In this document: piece after piece, positions 60,313-64,000 of the stretch
How positions within the stretch are numbered: position 1 is the stretch's first letter
Layout: each line of letters begins with the position of its first letter
Assembly (NCBI RefSeq): GCF_001426585.1
Contig: NZ_LMEI01000001.1
Coordinates: 557,317 to 621,316, forward strand
Origin: Streptomyces sp. Root431
GTDB taxonomy: Bacteria > Actinomycetota > Actinomycetes > Streptomycetales > Streptomycetaceae
Length of the DNA stretch: 64,000 nucleotides
Reading direction: 5' to 3'
Translations under genes and position numbers: made by a program
The notes under the pieces: generated by a model
Database searches by the model: none
The model's input: only the letters and a program-made list of their open reading frames with translations
What the model was told of the DNA's origin: nothing

Positions 60313-61290
60313 TTACTTCGCGGCGCGGCTCTCGGCGATCTGGCGGGACATGATCGTCGTCAGTTCGTACGCCGTGTGCGAGGCGGCGACGGCGGTGATC
60401 TCGGCGTGGTCGTAGGCCGGGGCGACCTCGACGACGTCGGCGGAGACCAGGTTGCAGGAGGAGAGGCCGCGCAGGATCTCCAGGAGCTCGCGGGAGGTCA
60501 TGCCGCCGGCCTCGGGGGTGCCGGTGCCGGGCGCGTGGGCCGGGTCGAGGCAGTCGATGTCGATGGAGATGTACAGCGGGCGGTTGCCGATGCGCTGGCG
60601 GAGCTGGTCGGCGACCTCGTCGGCGCCGCGGCGGTAGATGTCGGCCGAGGTGACGATGCCGAAGCCCATCTTCTCGTCGTCGGTGAGGTCCTGCTTGCCG
60701 TAGAGCGGGCCGCGGGTGCCGACGTGGGACAGCGCCTCGGTGTCGAGGATGCCCTCCTCGACGGCCCGGCGGAACGGGGTGCCGTGGGTGTACTCGGCGC
60801 CGAAGTACGTGTCCCAGGTGTCGAGGTGCGCGTCGAAGTGGAGCAGGGCGACGGGGCCGTGCTTCTTGGCGACGGAGCGCAGCAGCGGCAGCGCGATGGT
60901 GTGGTCGCCGCCGAGGGTCATCATGCGGGCGCCGGTGCCGAGGAGGTCGTCGGCGGCGGCCTCGATGGTCTCGACGGCCTCGTTGATGTTGAACGGGTTG
61001 GCGGCGATGTCACCGGCGTCCGCGACCTGGGCGAGGGCGAAGGGGGAGGCGTCCTGCGCGGGGTTGTAGGGGCGCAGGAGGCGGGAGGCCTCGCGGATGG
61101 CGTTGCCGCCGAAGCGGGCGCCGGGGCGGTAGGAGACGCCGCTGTCGAAGGGGACGCCGACCACGGCGATGTCGGTGGTGCCGACCTCGTCGAGTCGCGG
61201 CAGGCGGGCGAACGTCGCGGGACCGGCGTACCGCGGGGTGCGGGACGAGTCGATCGGGCCGCGCGGGGTGTTCTGGTCGCTGCTGCTCAT
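60313..61290 (-). CDS. speB: Ureohydrolase: agmatinase or guanidinobutyrase
   Basis: This 325-aa manganese-dependent ureohydrolase has the ligands in [20 protein letters not shown] and [17 protein letters not shown]. It cleaves a guanidino compound to an amine and urea. Sequence alone does not separate agmatinase from guanidinobutyrase; the adjacent transporter, ThDP enzyme and PucR regulator suggest a catabolic role. The ATG at 61290 follows AGGAGGACC. Confidence 0.92.
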   Translation of the reverse strand: MSSSDQNTPRGPIDSSRTPRYAGPATFARLPRLDEVGTTDIAVVGVPFDSGVSYRPGARFGGNAIREASRLLRPYNPAQDASPFALAQVADAGDIAANPFNINEAVETIEAAADDLLGTGARMMTLGGDHTIALPLLRSVAKKHGPVALLHFDAHLDTWDTYFGAEYTHGTPFRRAVEEGILDTEALSHVGTRGPLYGKQDLTDDEKMGFGIVTSADIYRRGADEVADQLRQRIGNRPLYISIDIDCLDPAHAPGTGTPEAGGMTSRELLEILRGLSSCNLVSADVVEVAPAYDHAEITAVAASHTAYELTTIMSRQIAESRAAK

Positions 61291-61353
61291 GGTCGGGTCC
61301 TCCTGGGTGGCGGGGTGTCGTCCGGACGGGTCTCGTCCGGAGGTGCGGGTGGT

Positions 61354-62832
61354 TCAGCCGGTCGTGGCCGCAGGGATGGCCTCGGCCTCCGGCTCCGGTG
61401 CTCCGGTGGTGTCCTGGCCCGCGAGCCGGGCTCGCCAGTGCGCGAGCACGGCGGCGTCCGTCGGGCGGGTGGCCAGGGAAACGATCACATACGCGGCGAG
61501 TGAGGCCAACAAACCATAGTAAACAGGCTCATTTGCCAAGATTCCGTAAGTCCACATCAGGCCAATGACGGCCAGACCGCCGACGGTGACCGCGGCGAGC
61601 GCGCCCTGGACGGTGCCGCGGCGCCAGAGCAGTCCGCCGAGGATCGGCACGAGGAGGCCGCCGACCAGCAGGTTGTAGGCGACGGTGAGGGCCTGCACGA
61701 CGTCGTTGAGGGCGATGGCGATGACGATGACCGCGGCGCCCATGATCAGGATGAAGAGGCGGTTGCCCTTCACCTCGTCGTGGTCGTCCTCGGCCACCGA
61801 CGCGGTGCCGCGCAGCCGCGACCAGATGTCGTTGTTGGCGACGGTGGCGCAGGCGATGAGCGCGCCGGAGGAGGTGGACATGACGGCGGCGAGCGCGGCG
61901 GCGAGGACGAGGCCGCGGACGCCCATCGGCAGCTCGTCCTTGACGATGGTCGCGAAGGCGTCGTCGGCGCTGGGCAGGTTCGGGTAGAGCACCTTGGCCG
62001 CGGTGCCGATGACGGCTCCGGCCAGCGCGTACGCCAGACAGTAGGTGCCGGCGACGGTGCCGCCCCACTTGGCGACCTTGTCGGTGCGGGCGGTGAAGAC
62101 CCGCTGCCAGATGTCCTGGCCGATGAGCATGCCGAAGGTGTAGATCAGCACGTACGTGAAGATCGTCTCGCCGCCGATGCCGAGGGGCTCGAAGTACGAG
62201 GTGGGCAGCGCGGCCTTCATCTCGGCGAAGCCGCCGGCCTTGACGACGGCGATCGGCAGGAGCAGGAGCAGCACGCCGATGGTCTTCACGACGAACTGGA
62301 CCATGTCGGTGATGGTGATCGACCACATGCCGCCGAGCGTCGAGTAGGCGACGACGATGGTCCCGCCGAGGACGATCGCGACGGTCCGGGGCAGGTCGAA
62401 GAGGACGTCGAAGATCGTGGCGTACGCGATGGTCGAGGTGACCGCGAGCATCAGCGTGTACGCCCACATGACGACGCCCGAGATGACGCCGGCCCGGCCG
62501 CCGTAGCGCAGGTCGAGCATCTCGGAGACGGTGTAGACCTTCAGCCGCGCGATCCGGGCGGAGAAGAAGACGGAGAGGGCGAGCAGGCCGAGGCCGATGG
62601 CGAAGACCATCCAGGCGCCCGAGAGGCCGTACTTGTACCCGAGGCCGACACCGCCGATGGTGGAGGCGCCGCCGAGGACGATGGCGGCCATGGTCCCGGA
62701 GTACATCCAGGGCCCGAGGCGGCGGCCCGCGACCAGGAACTCGCTCTTGGACTTGGCGCGGCGCATGCCCCACCAGCCCATCGCCAGCATGCCGGCCAGA
62801 TACAGGGCGATCACTGTGTAGTCGACGGCCAT
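61354..62832 (-). CDS. Sodium:solute symporter (SSS family)
   Basis: This 492-aa protein has about thirteen helices with SSS motifs (SEFLVAGRRLGPWMYSGTMA, GGASTIGGVGLGYKYG, MSTSSGALIACATVANNDIW). It imports a solute with Na+; by position, probably the guanidino compound degraded by the genes downstream. Codons near 61480-61575, in the second-last helix, are strikingly AT-rich. The ATG at 62832 follows GAAGGAGGG. It is divergent from a PucR-type regulator. Confidence 0.92.
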   Translation of the reverse strand: MAVDYTVIALYLAGMLAMGWWGMRRAKSKSEFLVAGRRLGPWMYSGTMAAIVLGGASTIGGVGLGYKYGLSGAWMVFAIGLGLLALSVFFSARIARLKVYTVSEMLDLRYGGRAGVISGVVMWAYTLMLAVTSTIAYATIFDVLFDLPRTVAIVLGGTIVVAYSTLGGMWSITITDMVQFVVKTIGVLLLLLPIAVVKAGGFAEMKAALPTSYFEPLGIGGETIFTYVLIYTFGMLIGQDIWQRVFTARTDKVAKWGGTVAGTYCLAYALAGAVIGTAAKVLYPNLPSADDAFATIVKDELPMGVRGLVLAAALAAVMSTSSGALIACATVANNDIWSRLRGTASVAEDDHDEVKGNRLFILIMGAAVIVIAIALNDVVQALTVAYNLLVGGLLVPILGGLLWRRGTVQGALAAVTVGGLAVIGLMWTYGILANEPVYYGLLASLAAYVIVSLATRPTDAAVLAHWRARLAGQDTTGAPEPEAEAIPAATTG

Positions 62833-63009
62833 GCGGCCCTCCTTCGCGAACCTCGGTGGCGTGTCGTGCGGGGGATTGACCCAGGTGCTGATCGCGGGGA
62901 CATCCGCCCGTACCCGCGGCCCTGGGATGTCACGACAGTAGGTGGCCGGAAAGCGACGAAGAAGTGTACGTTTCCTCCACTGTCCGGGCGGGGGATGTAC
63001 GAAAGGCCC

Positions 63010-64000
63010 ATGCCGCCCATGACCTCCACGACCCCCTGGGAACCGGCCTCCACTCCCCCGGCGCCACCGGTCCCGCTGGCCGCGCTGCTCGCCCGCCGGG
63101 ACCTCGGGCTGCGGCTGCTCACCGGGGCCGAGGACGTCCCGCTCCACTGGGTGCACACCTCGGAGATGGCCGACCCGTATCCGTACCTCCTCGGCGGCGA
63201 GCTGCTCATGACGGCGGGCGTGCTGCTCACCGACCCGGCGCACTACGTCGCGCGGGTGGTGGAGGCGGGGGCGGCGGCGCTCGGTTTCGGGGTGACGCCC
63301 GTCTACGACACGGTCCCGGCGGCGCTCGTCGAGGCCTGCGCCCGGCACGGTCTCCCCCTGGTCGAGGTGCCGCCGAAGACCCCGTTCACGGCGGTGGCGC
63401 GGGCGCTGTGGCGGCTGATGGCGGAGGCCCGGCTGCACGAGCTGCGCCGGGTGACGGAGGCGCAGCAGTCCCTGGCGACGGCCGCGGCCCGGCCCGCCCC
63501 GGTCCCGGCGGTGCTCGGCGCGCTGGCGTCCCGGCTCGGCGGGCGGGCGGTGCTGTTCGGGGCGGACGGCACGGAGTCGGCGGCGGCGGGCCGCTCGGTC
63601 CCCGCGGAGGCGGCGCGGGCGCTGCGCGAGCTGGTGGGCGTCCTCGGCCCGCGCCCGGGCGGCCCGGCCTCGGCAAGCGGGGACGGCGGCGGGCTGCGGC
63701 TCGCCGCGTACGCGCTGGGCGGCGGGGACGGACTGACGCTCGGGGTGGCGGCGGAGCGGCGCGACCCCGGCGACCACACGATCGCGGGCGTCGCGGTCGT
63801 CCTGCTCTCCCTGCTCACGGCCCCGCACCGGGGCGCGGACGCGACGGTGCGGGACGGTGCCCTCGTACGGCTCCTCCTGGGCGCGGCCCCGGAGGAGGTC
63901 GCGGGCGTGCTGGGCGCGGGCCCCTGGACGGTGGTCCACGCCCGCGGCGGCGATGGCACCCCGTTCGCGGCGGCGGCCCTCGCGGCGGCGCTCGGGACAC
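63010..64000 (+). CDS. PucR family transcriptional regulator (partial, C-terminus beyond window)
   Basis: 330 codons are visible. The N-terminal purine-catabolism regulator domain spans about residues 20-135 (LLARRDLGLRLLTGAEDVPL, WVHTSEMADPYPYLLGGELL, GLPLVEVPPKTPFTAVARAL). A coiled region and a GGDEF-like/CdaR-type middle part (VRDGALVRLLLGAAPEEVAG) follow. The PucR HTH is expected beyond the right edge. It is divergent from the SSS symporter, so it is likely the activator of the speB-ThDP-symporter genes. ATG at 63010 or 63019. Confidence 0.9.
   Translation, partial: MPPMTSTTPWEPASTPPAPPVPLAALLARRDLGLRLLTGAEDVPLHWVHTSEMADPYPYLLGGELLMTAGVLLTDPAHYVARVVEAGAAALGFGVTPVYDTVPAALVEACARHGLPLVEVPPKTPFTAVARALWRLMAEARLHELRRVTEAQQSLATAAARPAPVPAVLGALASRLGGRAVLFGADGTESAAAGRSVPAEAARALRELVGVLGPRPGGPASASGDGGGLRLAAYALGGGDGLTLGVAAERRDPGDHTIAGVAVVLLSLLTAPHRGADATVRDGALVRLLLGAAPEEVAGVLGAGPWTVVHARGGDGTPFAAAALAAALGT

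Overview
The window is high-GC, densely coded chromosomal DNA from an actinomycete, almost certainly a Streptomyces. The evidence is the strong G/C third-position bias in every frame, frequent GTG starts, GGAGG-type ribosome sites, a SARP regulator, DUF4157, PS-10/S37 and phytase-like secreted proteins, and the copZ-copA / citA / recD2 gene neighbourhood. I saw no rRNA, tRNA or CRISPR array and no intact insertion sequence. Most of it reads as chromosomal core or near-core; the odder elements are single genes or intergenic structures.

Layout. 1-3.1 kb: a LysE-type exporter (cut by the window edge), a divergent Lrp/AsnC regulator, a YihY-type membrane protein and a DUF4157 zinc-peptidase-like protein. 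3.2-7.4 kb: three leftward genes for cell-surface products (phytase-like secreted enzyme, secreted CYTH-like protein, DUF2079 membrane protein). 7.4-12.1 kb: winged-helix protein, uricase, a crcB pair for fluoride export and an IS701-like gene that seems to have lost its first catalytic aspartate. 12.2-18.8 kb: a large GAF/PucR-type regulator, a SARP regulator, a DUF1772 membrane protein, a VWA lipoprotein and a LuxR-like regulator. 18.8-22.4 kb: an ABC permease coupled to an unusual secreted-hydrolase/ABC-ATPase fusion.

22.6-29.0 kb is a myo-inositol catabolic block (iolC-iolB-iolD-iolA leftward, iolE-like divergent, with a 12-bp palindrome between). 29-34.9 kb: MMPL exporter with divergent TetR, CPA2-type antiporter and PrsW protease. 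34.9-37.5 kb: CsoR-type operator, copZ and copA. 37.5-38.0 kb is a structured non-coding stretch with repeats, several hairpins and a candidate mini-gene. Then come citA, recD2 and DUF937. 42.4-46.7 kb: a LacI-controlled, translationally coupled sugar operon (oxidoreductase, DUF993 aldolase-like protein, TIM-barrel isomerase) followed by a Uma2 nuclease remnant. 46.9-53.0 kb: a P-loop kinase coupled to an EamA exporter, LysR regulator, GH3 glycosidase and S37 peptidase. 53-58 kb: two small envelope proteins and a single-chain heterodimer-type ABC exporter. 58.06-58.43 kb: an orphan protein resembling the C-terminal, Cas11c-like part of Cas8c. 58.5-64 kb: ThDP enzyme, SpeB-family ureohydrolase, sodium:solute symporter and a divergent PucR regulator (cut by the edge), which together look like a guanidino-compound uptake and catabolism module.

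The observations most worth following up are the orphan Cas8c/Cas11c-like protein, the hydrolase-ABC fusion, the copA-citA intergenic structures, the DUF4157 protein without an injection-system locus, and the uncharacterised LacI/DUF993 sugar operon.
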